64,000 bases of DNA, from contig NZ_CP020772.1 of NCBI RefSeq assembly GCF_002097535.1, forward strand, positions 1,550,001 to 1,614,000, read 5' to 3'. Within the stretch, counting starts at the first letter, position 1, and each line of letters begins with the position of its first letter. The notes beneath the pieces were generated by a model. It searched no databases, was not told the DNA's origin, and worked only from the letters and a program-made list of their open reading frames with translations. The position numbers and the translations under genes were made by a program. The DNA comes from Halobacillus mangrovi. GTDB taxonomy: Bacteria > Bacillota > Bacilli > Bacillales > Halobacillaceae. Positions 27,182 to 36,104 of this stretch are shown here, piece by piece.

Positions 27182-27553
27182 TTACTGTTCATCTTCTATT
27201 TCATCTACCCGATAGCGCGCAGTAGGCATTGCTTCTAACCGCTCTATAGGAATTGGTTCGCCGGATTTTTCACTTAACCCATACTTTCCTTCCTCCATGC
27301 GTTTTAAAGCGTCATTAACTTCCATAAGCTTTTCACGGGCTTGTTCGTAAAAGGTCATTTCTTTTTCTCTCTCAAATTGATCTGTTCCCAAATTCCCAGG
27401 GTGGTCTGCCACACTACTGATCTCGCCCGTCTCATCATTTTGATAGTCTTCTTTGGCTCGATTGTTTCGGTATTCTTCTAAATCCTTTTCGGCTTCTTCT
27501 TTCATTTCCAATAATCTTTTTTTGAATGTATCCTTTTGTTCTTTTGTTAACAT
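27182..27553 (-). CDS. TraR/DksA-like (YteA-type) protein lacking zinc-finger cysteines
   Basis: 123 residues with GAAAGGAG before the ATG. A long charged coiled coil (residues 3-45 and 60-90) carries DETGEISSVADHPGNLGTDQFEREKE, the DksA/YteA tip region. The end, GKYGLSEKSGEPIPIERLEAMPTAR, aligns with the zinc finger YGxCxxCGxxIPxxRLEAxPxA, but both cysteines are Ser and the protein has no Cys at all. YteA-like proteins are associated with sporulation in Bacillus; whether this one binds RNA polymerase is unknown. Confidence 0.85.
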   Translation of the reverse strand: MLTKEQKDTFKKRLLEMKEEAEKDLEEYRNNRAKEDYQNDETGEISSVADHPGNLGTDQFEREKEMTFYEQAREKLMEVNDALKRMEEGKYGLSEKSGEPIPIERLEAMPTARYRVDEIEDEQ

Positions 27554-27595
27554 CTAATCATTCTCCTTTCTGGAAGCGGTGTGTATAGAAAAAAG

Positions 27596-27991
27596 TTATG
27601 TGCTTTTTAGAGGAACGACCCCGATGGTACAACGGGAAGTGGAGATCAATTCACTGGAAGAGTTTTCGATTCTGATTTCCCAAACCATCGTATTTTTACC
27701 AATATGGACAGGTGTCGCAACACCGGTTACAACTCCGTTGCGGACACTTTTAATGTGATTCGCGTTGATTTCGATGCCAAAGATCTGGTATTGATTACTA
27801 TCAATATTCAAAAAAGCTCCGATACTCGCAGCGCTTTCCGCTAGAGCTACACTTGCCCCACCGTGTAAAAAGCCCATTGGCTGGTGTGTTCGGTGATCTA
27901 CTGGCATACGAATTTGTACTAAATCAGGCGTTGCTGTTTCGATTTCCATTCCTAGTGTTTCCATCAAAGTATTTTTCATCATTTTTTCCAT
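27596..27991 (-). CDS. menI: Hotdog-fold thioesterase, MenI/PaaI type (YuxO-like)
   Basis: 131 residues from ATG 27991 with AAAGGACGGGGA before it; the ATGs at 27982 and 27979 are alternatives. The hotdog core is MPVDHRTHQPMGFLHGGASVALAESAASIGAF, with the HGG and catalytic Glu of the 4HBT/PaaI group, then FGIEINANHIKSVRNGVVTGVATPVHIG. Beside menA, the likely substrate is 1,4-dihydroxy-2-naphthoyl-CoA (context inference). A terminator lies between menA and this gene, so it has its own or read-through transcription. Confidence 0.82.
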   Translation of the reverse strand: MEKMMKNTLMETLGMEIETATPDLVQIRMPVDHRTHQPMGFLHGGASVALAESAASIGAFLNIDSNQYQIFGIEINANHIKSVRNGVVTGVATPVHIGKNTMVWEIRIENSSSELISTSRCTIGVVPLKST

Positions 27992-28046
27992 ATCTTCCCC
28001 GTCCTTTAAAGTAATATTTCCCACAATTGCCAGTATCAAACCTAGT

Positions 28047-28078
28047 TAAAAAAAGGATGGTCTGAAACCATCCTTCTT
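28047..28078 (-). terminator. Terminator after menA
   Basis: AAGGATGGTTTC and GAAACCATCCTT-like arms (core AGGATGGT/ACCATCCT) with seven T on the minus strand. Confidence 0.85.
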
Positions 28079-28085
28079 TGTGTGT

Positions 28086-29030
28086 TTATCCTAGCGGGAT
28101 ATAAAGTTGTAATAATAATGATATTCCTAAAAGCAGCCCATACACGGTATTCGTTTGAGCGGTCGCCTTCATTGCAGGCAGCATTTCAAGAGGTTCGGAT
28201 TTTCCTTTAAACCCTTTTATTGCATCAACAGCTTTGCGGACACTGAATAAGCTGATCAACGCCCAGTATGGTAAAAAGCCGAATAAAATAAAGGTGATTG
28301 TCAGAGCATAAGCACCTGCGAACAGTGAAATTAGAAAACGCACAGCACCTTTATGGCCAAATAGGATGGCGAGTGTTTTCCTTCCGTTTTCTGCATCTCC
28401 AACCCGATCACGGATATTGTTTGCCAGAAGAATGGCCCCTATAAAGATAGCGACGGGAATAGAAATAAGGACGACTTCAATCGTGAGGCTTAAGGTCTGT
28501 ATGAAATAACTGATTCCAATGATGATAGTCCCCATAAAAAATCCTGCTGTCACTTCCCCAAGTGGAGTATAGGCGATTGGATATGGCCCGCCGGTATAAA
28601 GGTAGCCGAAAAGCATCGAAACAAGTCCGACTAAAGCAACCCACCAGCTGGAGGATAGGCAAATATAGACACCTAATAAACCTGCTATAGCAAAAAAACT
28701 TAAGGCGAGAGATAGGACGACACGTGGATTTATTCCATCACGTACAATGGTGCCTCCAATCCCTACGGAGTTTTCTGTGTCCAGTCCACGGACGTAATCG
28801 TAGTATTCGTTAAACATATTTGTTGCAGCTTGAATGAGGATGGAAGCCAATAACATAGCTAAAAATAACCAGAAGTTAATGGATTGTTCAATGGCGGCTA
28901 ACATTGTTCCAATGAATACAGGTACGAATGCAGCTGTGAGTGTATGAGGACGAAGAAGCCTCCACCACACTTGAAATCCTTCACGTTCATTCAAGGAAGC
29001 TTTCATGTTTTGATTTTGAACAGAGCTCAT
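28086..29030 (-). CDS. menA: 1,4-dihydroxy-2-naphthoate polyprenyltransferase (MenA)
   Basis: 314 residues with about nine membrane segments. UbiA-family aspartate-rich motifs: NMFNEYYDYVRGLDTE near residue 72 and NNIRDRVGDAENGRKTL near residue 205. It attaches the polyprenyl tail to dihydroxynaphthoate in the membrane, giving demethylmenaquinone. Divergent from menF with a shared 230-base control region. Confidence 0.95.
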   Translation of the reverse strand: MSSVQNQNMKASLNEREGFQVWWRLLRPHTLTAAFVPVFIGTMLAAIEQSINFWLFLAMLLASILIQAATNMFNEYYDYVRGLDTENSVGIGGTIVRDGINPRVVLSLALSFFAIAGLLGVYICLSSSWWVALVGLVSMLFGYLYTGGPYPIAYTPLGEVTAGFFMGTIIIGISYFIQTLSLTIEVVLISIPVAIFIGAILLANNIRDRVGDAENGRKTLAILFGHKGAVRFLISLFAGAYALTITFILFGFLPYWALISLFSVRKAVDAIKGFKGKSEPLEMLPAMKATAQTNTVYGLLLGISLLLQLYIPLG

Positions 29031-29143
29031 AGATGTTCTCTCCCTTGCAATTATACTATTCTTTATGATATCAATTTAAGTTTAGGGAAACAGGACCATA
29101 GTGTCAATCATTGTAAGAATATGCAAGAGGTAAAGGAGATTCC

Positions 29144-29172
29144 TTGAGTCAAGAGAAAAAAGAGAATAAAAT
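29144..29172 (+). promoter_or_regulatory. SigA-type promoter of the menFDHB operon
   Basis: TTGAGT (29144-29149), 17 bases, TAAAAT (29167-29172); an AATGAT-N6-ATCATT dyad sits 29 bases downstream of the -10. Confidence 0.6.
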
Positions 29173-29201
29173 AGAGGGAGATGCACGTTTAGAGACTTCA
29201 T

Positions 29202-29219
29202 AATGATTCGCATATCATT
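29202..29219 (+). promoter_or_regulatory. Palindromic operator candidate in the menF leader
   Basis: AATGAT (29202-29207) and ATCATT (29214-29219) are perfect inverted repeats just after the predicted start of transcription. The AT-rich look recalls Fur-type boxes, but the spacing differs from the standard one. Confidence 0.3.
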
Positions 29220-29262
29220 CAAATAAATTTAGAACGTCCCTAAATGAATGGGAGGAAAAAGT

Positions 29263-30654
29263 ATGCTTCATACAAAGACATCTCATATAGAGGAGATTAT
29301 CGGCGAAGCTATTGAAAAAGCACGTCATTATACAGAGCCGCAATTAATCAGCGTAGTCGATCAAATTGATTATATCGATGCTTATCAGTTCATGGATCAT
29401 GGACAAGTAGTCGATTATCATCGTTTGTTTTGGCGAAGCGCAGAAGAGGATTTCACTATGGTGGGCGTTGGAACGGCGAGTAAGTTATTCGCGACAAGTG
29501 AGCGTCGCTTCAAAGAAGTGCAATCACTTTGGAATGAAATCCGTGAACACGCGGTAATCTATAATCGATATGGTGAAAAAGGAACAGGAGTTGTTGCCAT
29601 AGGAGGCTTCAGCTTTGATTCCAAACAAAAAAATGCTTCACCCTGGGAGGCTTTTCCGGATAGTCAAATGACAATCCCTGCCTATCTTCTAACTAATAAA
29701 AGCGGAAAATCATTTTTAACGACCAATGTAATGATTTTTCCTGAAGATCATCAGCAGCAGATCGTCAATCAGATCGCTGATCATCATGAAAAGCTTTTAA
29801 GTTTAACGGATCATGATTTCCAGCTGCCTGAGAGGACAAATACTTCAGAAGTGGCACCAGAACTTTGGAAGGCATCCGTAAAAGAGGCAACAGACGATAT
29901 TAAAAAAGGGCTTCTGGAAAAAGTCGTCCTTGCCCGTGAATTGCGTATAAGCTTCAGTGAGCCTGTACAAATCGCTGGCGTTTTAAAGGCTTTGGCAGAA
30001 TCACAAGACAATAGTTATATTTTTGGCTTTGAAAGTGAAGGTGATTATTTCGTAGGTGCTACCCCAGAGCGACTTGCGAAAGTTGACAAACGTGAACTAA
30101 TATCCACGTGTCTTGCTGGCACCGTCCCCAGGGGAGGAACGGAAGAGGAAGATCAGCATCTTGGCCGTGACCTGCTGCATGATCCGAAAAACCGTCAGGA
30201 ACACCAATTTGTCGTCGAAATGATAAAAGAAGCGGTGGAAGCCTGTGCTACGAATGTCGATATCCCTGAAGAACCAGTCTTGTATCCACTAAAAAATTTA
30301 CAGCATCTGTACACTCCAGTACGGGCCACGTTAGATGAAGGATACACGATATTGGATGTCATTGAAAAACTCCATCCAACACCTGCTCTTGGGGGGCTCC
30401 CTCAGCAAAGTTCGGTCGAGTACATCCGGCATCATGAAACTTTAAATCGAGGATGGTATGCTGGACCGATCGGGTGGTTTGATGATCATAATAATGGAGA
30501 ATTCGCCGTAGCAATCCGATCGGCTTTAATTCAGAATGACAGCGCCTCTTTATTTGCAGGATGTGGAGTTGTAGAAGATTCAGATCCACAAGCAGAGTAT
30601 GAGGAGACAGCCGTCAAGTTGAAACCGATGTTGTCTGTTTTAGGGGGATATTAA
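29263..30654 (+). CDS. menF: Isochorismate synthase (MenF)
   Basis: 463 residues from ATG 29263, seven bases after GGGAGG; ATG 29248 overlaps that site. The chorismate-binding C-terminal domain shows GLLEKVVLARELRI, GATPERLAKV, STCLAGTVPRGG, DPKNRQEHQFVVEMI, HPTPALGGLPQ and GWYAGPIGWFD. It makes isochorismate, the first committed step to menaquinone. Its stop overlaps the menD start by one base (TAATG). Confidence 0.95.
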   Translation: MLHTKTSHIEEIIGEAIEKARHYTEPQLISVVDQIDYIDAYQFMDHGQVVDYHRLFWRSAEEDFTMVGVGTASKLFATSERRFKEVQSLWNEIREHAVIYNRYGEKGTGVVAIGGFSFDSKQKNASPWEAFPDSQMTIPAYLLTNKSGKSFLTTNVMIFPEDHQQQIVNQIADHHEKLLSLTDHDFQLPERTNTSEVAPELWKASVKEATDDIKKGLLEKVVLARELRISFSEPVQIAGVLKALAESQDNSYIFGFESEGDYFVGATPERLAKVDKRELISTCLAGTVPRGGTEEEDQHLGRDLLHDPKNRQEHQFVVEMIKEAVEACATNVDIPEEPVLYPLKNLQHLYTPVRATLDEGYTILDVIEKLHPTPALGGLPQQSSVEYIRHHETLNRGWYAGPIGWFDDHNNGEFAVAIRSALIQNDSASLFAGCGVVEDSDPQAEYEETAVKLKPMLSVLGGY

Positions 30655-32387
30655 TGGAACATGTCGAATCTTTAACAAAATATGTTACTCATTTCGTGGA
30701 TCAACTAGCTTATTCAGGAGTTGACCATGTCGTAGTATCTCCAGGATCAAGATCGACCCCTCTGGCGATGACGGTTGCGGAACATAGCGGCATTAGACAT
30801 TGGATCCATTTAGATGAAAGGTCTGCTGCCTTTTTTGCATTGGGGATGGCGAAAGAACAGCAAAAACCTGTCGCTATTGTATGTACATCAGGGACCGCTG
30901 CAGCCAACTATTATCCAGCTATTGTCGAAGCTTACTACAGCCGGGTTCCTTTAATTGTTTTAACCGCTGACCGTCCTCATGAATTGAGGGACGTAGGAGC
31001 ACCGCAAGCGATTGACCAAACTCATATGTTTGGTCAATATGTATGTTGGTATCAAGATATGGCACTGCCGGAGGCTGGTCTTCACATGTATGCAAGAAGG
31101 CAGGCGGCTCGTGCAGTAGAAGAAAGTATCGGCGGGAATAAAGGACCTGTCCATTTGAACATGCCTTTTAGAGAACCGCTCGTACCTGATTTCACTTTAG
31201 ACGGTCTATGGAGAGGGGATATTCAGCCGATACCTAGAGCTGCGGCTGGAAAAGCTCTTTTGGACGAAAAATTGGTATCAGAGTTGCAGGCAAGATTAGC
31301 TTCGAAAGAAAGGGGTGTCATCGTGGTTGGTCCACATACAGATGCTGGACTAAATGAATCGGTGACAATGCTTGCATCACGTTTAGGTGTTCCTGTACTG
31401 GCTGATCCACTGTCAGGCCTAAGAGCTGGAGAACATGACAAAAGAAACATTATAGAGAATTATGATGCCTTATTGAAATCATCTACATTAAGAGACCAAT
31501 TAAAACCTGATTATATCCTGAGGTTTGGAGCGATGCCTGTATCAAAGGCTTATTCAAAATGGGTGAAAAAGTGGAACGATATTGACCATCTAATTGTAGA
31601 TTCCTATAAAAGCTATCGAGAGCCTGCTGGAATTCAACCGCGGTTTATATGGGCGGATCCTAAGTTATTTTGCGAACAGTTGACGACAGAATTTTCTGAA
31701 GGAAGTTTAGAAACAGATTGGCTGGAGAGATGGGGAAAAATGAACCAGACAGCTAAAGATCTCATGTTGAAAAAGCCTGAAGAACCCCTGAATGAAGGGC
31801 ATGCGGTCGTCTATCTTTCTCAAAATCTCCCGGAAGGATCGAATCTATTTGTGGGGAATAGTATGCCGATTCGGGACGTCGATAGCTTCTTCATGTCAAC
31901 GCCAAAGGATATTAACATTTTGACAAACAGAGGAGCGAACGGCATCGATGGGGTTGTTTCTACAGCTATAGGATCAGCAGTGTCAGGACGGCCCACAACA
32001 TTGCTGCTAGGTGATGTTTCCTTCTTCCATGATTTGAATGGGCTGTGGATGGCAAGACGTTATAATATCCCTTTAACAGTTGTCGTTATTAACAATAATG
32101 GAGGTGGGATATTCTCTTATCTCCCTCAAGCAAATGAAGCCCGAAACTTTGAAGAATTATTCGGAACTCCTGTCGATCTTGACTTTTCTCACTCCGTCCG
32201 TATGTTCGGTGGTATCCATAAAAAAGTGGAGACATGGTCGGATTATCAAATGAGTTTGGAACAAAGCCAACAATATCAAGGAATTTTTGTCATTGAACTC
32301 GTTATTAGTCGAACAGACCATGTCGATTTCCATAAAGCGAAGTGGGGAAGCGTAGAGGAAGCCGTCTTACATGGGAGTGACGGATAA
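30654..32387 (+). CDS. menD: SEPHCHC synthase (MenD), ThDP-dependent
   Basis: 577 residues. The N-terminal ThDP-PYR domain includes VVSPGSRSTPLAM and the conserved Glu in IHLDERSAAFFALG; the C-terminal ThDP-binding motif is LLGDVSFFHDLNGLWMARRYNIPLTVVVINNNGGGIF in parts (GD...NN). It joins 2-oxoglutarate-derived succinic semialdehyde to isochorismate. Translationally coupled on both sides (TAATG overlaps). Confidence 0.96.
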   Translation: MEHVESLTKYVTHFVDQLAYSGVDHVVVSPGSRSTPLAMTVAEHSGIRHWIHLDERSAAFFALGMAKEQQKPVAIVCTSGTAAANYYPAIVEAYYSRVPLIVLTADRPHELRDVGAPQAIDQTHMFGQYVCWYQDMALPEAGLHMYARRQAARAVEESIGGNKGPVHLNMPFREPLVPDFTLDGLWRGDIQPIPRAAAGKALLDEKLVSELQARLASKERGVIVVGPHTDAGLNESVTMLASRLGVPVLADPLSGLRAGEHDKRNIIENYDALLKSSTLRDQLKPDYILRFGAMPVSKAYSKWVKKWNDIDHLIVDSYKSYREPAGIQPRFIWADPKLFCEQLTTEFSEGSLETDWLERWGKMNQTAKDLMLKKPEEPLNEGHAVVYLSQNLPEGSNLFVGNSMPIRDVDSFFMSTPKDINILTNRGANGIDGVVSTAIGSAVSGRPTTLLLGDVSFFHDLNGLWMARRYNIPLTVVVINNNGGGIFSYLPQANEARNFEELFGTPVDLDFSHSVRMFGGIHKKVETWSDYQMSLEQSQQYQGIFVIELVISRTDHVDFHKAKWGSVEEAVLHGSDG

Positions 32388-33184
32388 TGTATAAAAAAAT
32401 CAGGGGCCGAAAGTACTGGGTTGAAGAAGAAGGAGAAGGCCCAGTCCTGTTAATGCTTCATGGATTTACAGGGAGTACCCTTACGTTCGAAGAAATCATC
32501 GAGCAATTCAATACAACTTTTCGTGTGGTGAGAATCGATCTTCCTGGACATGCGAGGACTGGAGCGATTGGGGTTCTTACGATGGAACAGTTTTGTCGAG
32601 ACCTTAAAGATTTACTAATGCAGATGAATGTTGATAAAGTGAGTCTGCTAGGGTACTCTATGGGAGGTAGAACAGCCTTATCATTCTCCATCTTGTATCC
32701 TGAGCTCGTGGATAAACTTATTTTGGAAAGTGCATCTCCGGGCCTTCAATCATCTGAAGATCAGCTAGCTAGGCAGGCTAAGGACGAAGGTCTTGCTAGA
32801 AAAGTTGCTGAAGAAGGGATCGAATCGTTTGTAACGATGTGGGAGAACATCCCACTTTTCAGAACTCAGGTCAACTTATCTGCAGAAGCGAAACGTAAGC
32901 TTCGGGAAGAACGTACGAAACAAGATCCTAAAGGCCTCTCGGAATCCTTAATAGGTATGGGAACAGGAAAACAACCTTCATGGTGGGACCGTTTAGGTAC
33001 AGTATCAGCCGATGTCCTGTTGATTACAGGGGCAGAAGATCACAAATTTCACCGAATTAATGAACATATGACAAAAGAACTACCTAATGCGAAATGGGTT
33101 ACGATCGATAATGCAGGACATACGGTGCATCTCGAAGAGCCGAGAATTTTCGCTAAAATTGTTGAAGACTTCATGATACAATAA
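32387..33184 (+). CDS. menH: SHCHC synthase (MenH), alpha/beta hydrolase fold
   Basis: 265 residues. LMLHGFTGSTLTFEEI gives the oxyanion region, SLLGYSMGGRTAL the nucleophile Ser (near residue 92), and DNAGHTVHLEEP the catalytic His. It eliminates pyruvate from the MenD product. Overlaps menD by one base. Followed after 57 bases by menB. Confidence 0.93.
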   Translation: MYKKIRGRKYWVEEEGEGPVLLMLHGFTGSTLTFEEIIEQFNTTFRVVRIDLPGHARTGAIGVLTMEQFCRDLKDLLMQMNVDKVSLLGYSMGGRTALSFSILYPELVDKLILESASPGLQSSEDQLARQAKDEGLARKVAEEGIESFVTMWENIPLFRTQVNLSAEAKRKLREERTKQDPKGLSESLIGMGTGKQPSWWDRLGTVSADVLLITGAEDHKFHRINEHMTKELPNAKWVTIDNAGHTVHLEEPRIFAKIVEDFMIQ

Positions 33185-33241
33185 TAATTGTATGTAAACG
33201 TTCATACATGAAATCTAAGTTTAGTTCAAGGAGGATTTACT

Positions 33242-34060
33242 ATGTCTTTTAATTGGGTTCGCGAACGCGAATACGAAGATATTTTATACGAAACATACGA
33301 AGGAATCGCTAAGATTTCGATTAACAGGCCTGAGGTCCGCAATGCATTCCGTCCTCAGACCGTACATGAGCTAATTGATGCTTTTGCATATGCACGTGAC
33401 GACTCCAAGATCGGAGTTATTGTTCTAGCTGGTGTAGGAGACGATGCCTTCTGTGCTGGAGGGGATCAGAAAGTAAGAGGTCATGGCGGCTACGTTGGAG
33501 ATGACCACATCCCACGTCTAAATGTCCTTGATCTGCAACGCTTGATTCGGGTTATTCCAAAACCAGTTGTTGCGATGGTTTCTGGATATGCGATCGGCGG
33601 AGGTCATGTTCTACATATTGTATGTGATCTGACTATCGCTGCAGACAACGCTATCTTTGGTCAAACAGGACCGAAAGTTGGAAGCTTCGATGCAGGCTAC
33701 GGAGCTGGATTACTGGCCCGTATCGTAGGTCATAAAAAAGCTCGCGAGATTTGGTACCTATGCCGTCAATACAGCGCCAAAGAAGCTGAAGAGATGGGAT
33801 TAGTAAACACGGTTGTTCCTCTTGATCAGTTAGAAGCAGAGACGGTTCAATGGAGTAAAGAAATGCTTGAAAAATCTCCAACTGCCCTGCGCTTCTTGAA
33901 GGCTTCTTTCAATGCCGATACAGATGGACTAGCTGGGTTGCAGCAAATGGGTGGCGACGCTACATTGCTTTACTACACGACTGAGGAAGCAAAAGAAGGT
34001 CGTGACGCGTTTAAGGAGAAGAGAAAACCAGACTTTGATAAGTTTCCTCGTTTTCCTTAA
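33242..34060 (+). CDS. menB: 1,4-dihydroxy-2-naphthoyl-CoA synthase (MenB)
   Basis: 272 residues, typical length. Crotonase fold: [76 protein letters not shown] and the C-terminal [13 protein letters not shown]. It closes the second ring of the naphthoquinone. AAGGAGG precedes the ATG. Confidence 0.97.
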   Translation: MSFNWVREREYEDILYETYEGIAKISINRPEVRNAFRPQTVHELIDAFAYARDDSKIGVIVLAGVGDDAFCAGGDQKVRGHGGYVGDDHIPRLNVLDLQRLIRVIPKPVVAMVSGYAIGGGHVLHIVCDLTIAADNAIFGQTGPKVGSFDAGYGAGLLARIVGHKKAREIWYLCRQYSAKEAEEMGLVNTVVPLDQLEAETVQWSKEMLEKSPTALRFLKASFNADTDGLAGLQQMGGDATLLYYTTEEAKEGRDAFKEKRKPDFDKFPRFP

Positions 34061-34140
34061 TGATAGTGGCAAAGGGGCATTCCTTAAGAAGGAGTGTCCC
34101 TTTATTTGATTCTCTCTACATTATATAAAATTCATGTGTG

Positions 34141-34270
34141 GAAAGAGGGGCGTTTGGGAAGGATTCGCTTTCCTGCAGGGAACTTTCAAGCCTCCTCGTT
34201 CGCTTTTGCTCTCTGTGGGGTCTCGACTCGCTCCTTCTCCCGCGGGAGTCTCACCCTTCCCCAACACCCC
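34141..34270 (+). repeat. GC-rich dispersed repeat, copy A
   Basis: Contains TTCGCTTTCCTGCAGGGAAC, CAAGCCTCCTCG, GGGGTCTCGACTCGC, CTCCCGCGGGAG and TCTCACCCTTCCCC. This pattern is a repeat that I recall as common between genes in Bacillaceae. A 61-codon open frame through it is not a gene. Confidence 0.6.
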
Positions 34271-34400
34271 TTGCCATAGGAAGTTCTCGAAAATAACTTA
34301 GCAAGGAAATTAGTGACAATGTTGAATGAACAACATTTCTAGTTCTCAAATGCTTTATTTCCATAAGAGATCGCTTCGAGCCTCTTAATAAACATATGGT

Positions 34401-34490
34401 TGATGGGAAGACGGCGAGACCCTGCATGATAGGTCAGGCCCCGGAAGACGGAGTCTAAGGAGGCTCAGCACATGCCCCTGGAAAGCGAGT
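34401..34490 (-). repeat. GC-rich dispersed repeat, copy B, inverted and degenerate
   Basis: Read on the minus strand it contains CTCGCTTTCCAGGGG, GAGCCTCCTTAGACTCC and GGGTCTCGCCGTCTTCCC, in the same order as copy A. The two copies face each other across about 130 AT-rich bases between menB and menE. Confidence 0.55.
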
Positions 34491-34630
34491 TATTTTCCTA
34501 TCCACCAATATTGACATAAATGCCCCGAAACTGTGCCTTCTGGATTAGAAGGATTATCTGCAAGAATAAAGTTTGTTTTTTATTAACCAATTTTTAATTA
34601 AAGATCTATTTAAAGAAAGAAGGGTCACCT

Positions 34631-36100
34631 TTGAATGAGACAATTCCTCACTGGTTAGAAAAACAAAATGAACTGAATCCTGAACATGTTGCTATTGAAC
34701 AACCTGATGGCTTTTCTATGAGTTTTTCAAAATTGCGTAATGAGAGCAGGAATTTAGCAGAGAACCTGATTACATTAGGAGTTAAAGAAGGAGACCACGT
34801 CGCTCTACTTATGCACAATCAGATCGAATTCCCGGTGTTTATCCATTCTCTCAGTTATATCGGGGCGACTGCTGTCCTTTTAAATACACGATTAACTGCC
34901 GCAGAAATCGCGTTTCCATTATCAGATGCGGATGTATCATGGTTTTTTGCCGGTGAAGGACTTTTAGAAAAGGCAGAACAAGCGAGACAAGCATCACAGG
35001 TTATACCCGAAGGTCGTTTGCTTAAAGTGGATGATATCCCAATTAGAAAAGCTGAAACATTGGATTTGAAAAAGGAAATCCATCTTGATCAGGTTTTTAC
35101 AATGATGTACACGTCAGGGACGACAGGCAATCCGAAAGCTGTGATGCACACGTATGGAAATCACTGGTTCAGCGCCGTTGCCTCGGCACTGAACCTTGGT
35201 GTTCAACCAGAGGATAAATGGCTGCTGTGTTTGCCGATGTTTCACGTTGGCGGGTTTTCGGTATTGATGAAAAGTGTTATCTACGGAATAACCGTTAGCC
35301 TGATCGAAAGATTCGACGCGCCCGTCATTAATCGTGAAATCAGGAACAATCGTATTACACACATCTCTGTAGTTACTTTGATGCTTCAACGACTACTGGA
35401 AGATTTAAAAGATGACTTCTATCCAAATACTTTTCGCTGCATGTTATTAGGCGGAGGGCCTGTCCCTGAGACTTTACTGCGTAAAGCAGAATTAAAGAGT
35501 GTACCTGTTTTTCAAACGTATGGAATGACAGAAACCTCTTCTCAAATCGCGACATTAAATCCGAGTGCTGCTATGAAGAAATTAGGATCAGCAGGAAAAG
35601 CTTTAACGCCTGCTGAGGTAATTGTTGAAGCTGATGGACCAAATGAAGTTGGAGAGATTTTAGTTAAAGGCCCTATGGTATCTAAAGGCTACTATAACCA
35701 TACACCATTGAATAAAGAATACCTGCGGACGGGTGATTTAGGGTATAAAGACGATGAAGGGTTTCTCTATGTTGTAGATCGAGTGAAGGATGTAATTATT
35801 TCCGGAGGTGAAAATATTTACCCGGCGGAGTTAGAAAGTGTCTTAAGCGATTTTCCAGGGGTGAAAGAAGCGGGTGTAACCGGAATAAGCGATGAAACAT
35901 GGGGTGAGGTACCTGCGGCATTTTTAGTCCCTGAAGAAGGTGTAACCATTCATTCAGAAGACGTAGCGGAATTTTGTGAGGAAAGGTTAGCCAAATACAA
36001 AATTCCTAAAGCTTTTTTCATTCTGGCCCAACTCCCGAGGAACGCTTCGAACAAACTGTTAAGAAGAGAGCTGTTTTCTGCTTTAGAAAAGGAGAACTAG
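34631..36100 (+). CDS. menE: o-Succinylbenzoate--CoA ligase (MenE)
   Basis: 489 residues from TTG 34631 after AAAGAAGGG. An ANL-family enzyme: phosphate loop YTSGTTGNPKAVMHT (near residue 162), FQTYGMTETSSQIA, YLRTGDLGYKDDEG and the C-terminal catalytic Lys region YKIPKAFFILAQLPRNASNKLLRREL. It activates o-succinylbenzoate with ATP and CoA. Four bases separate it from menC, so the two are co-transcribed. Confidence 0.95.
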   Translation: MNETIPHWLEKQNELNPEHVAIEQPDGFSMSFSKLRNESRNLAENLITLGVKEGDHVALLMHNQIEFPVFIHSLSYIGATAVLLNTRLTAAEIAFPLSDADVSWFFAGEGLLEKAEQARQASQVIPEGRLLKVDDIPIRKAETLDLKKEIHLDQVFTMMYTSGTTGNPKAVMHTYGNHWFSAVASALNLGVQPEDKWLLCLPMFHVGGFSVLMKSVIYGITVSLIERFDAPVINREIRNNRITHISVVTLMLQRLLEDLKDDFYPNTFRCMLLGGGPVPETLLRKAELKSVPVFQTYGMTETSSQIATLNPSAAMKKLGSAGKALTPAEVIVEADGPNEVGEILVKGPMVSKGYYNHTPLNKEYLRTGDLGYKDDEGFLYVVDRVKDVIISGGENIYPAELESVLSDFPGVKEAGVTGISDETWGEVPAAFLVPEEGVTIHSEDVAEFCEERLAKYKIPKAFFILAQLPRNASNKLLRRELFSALEKEN

Positions 36101-36104
36101 GAGC

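Noticed and set aside
34094..34279. Open frame of 61 codons between menB and menE
   Set aside because: It lies across the GC-rich repeat and has no ribosome site.
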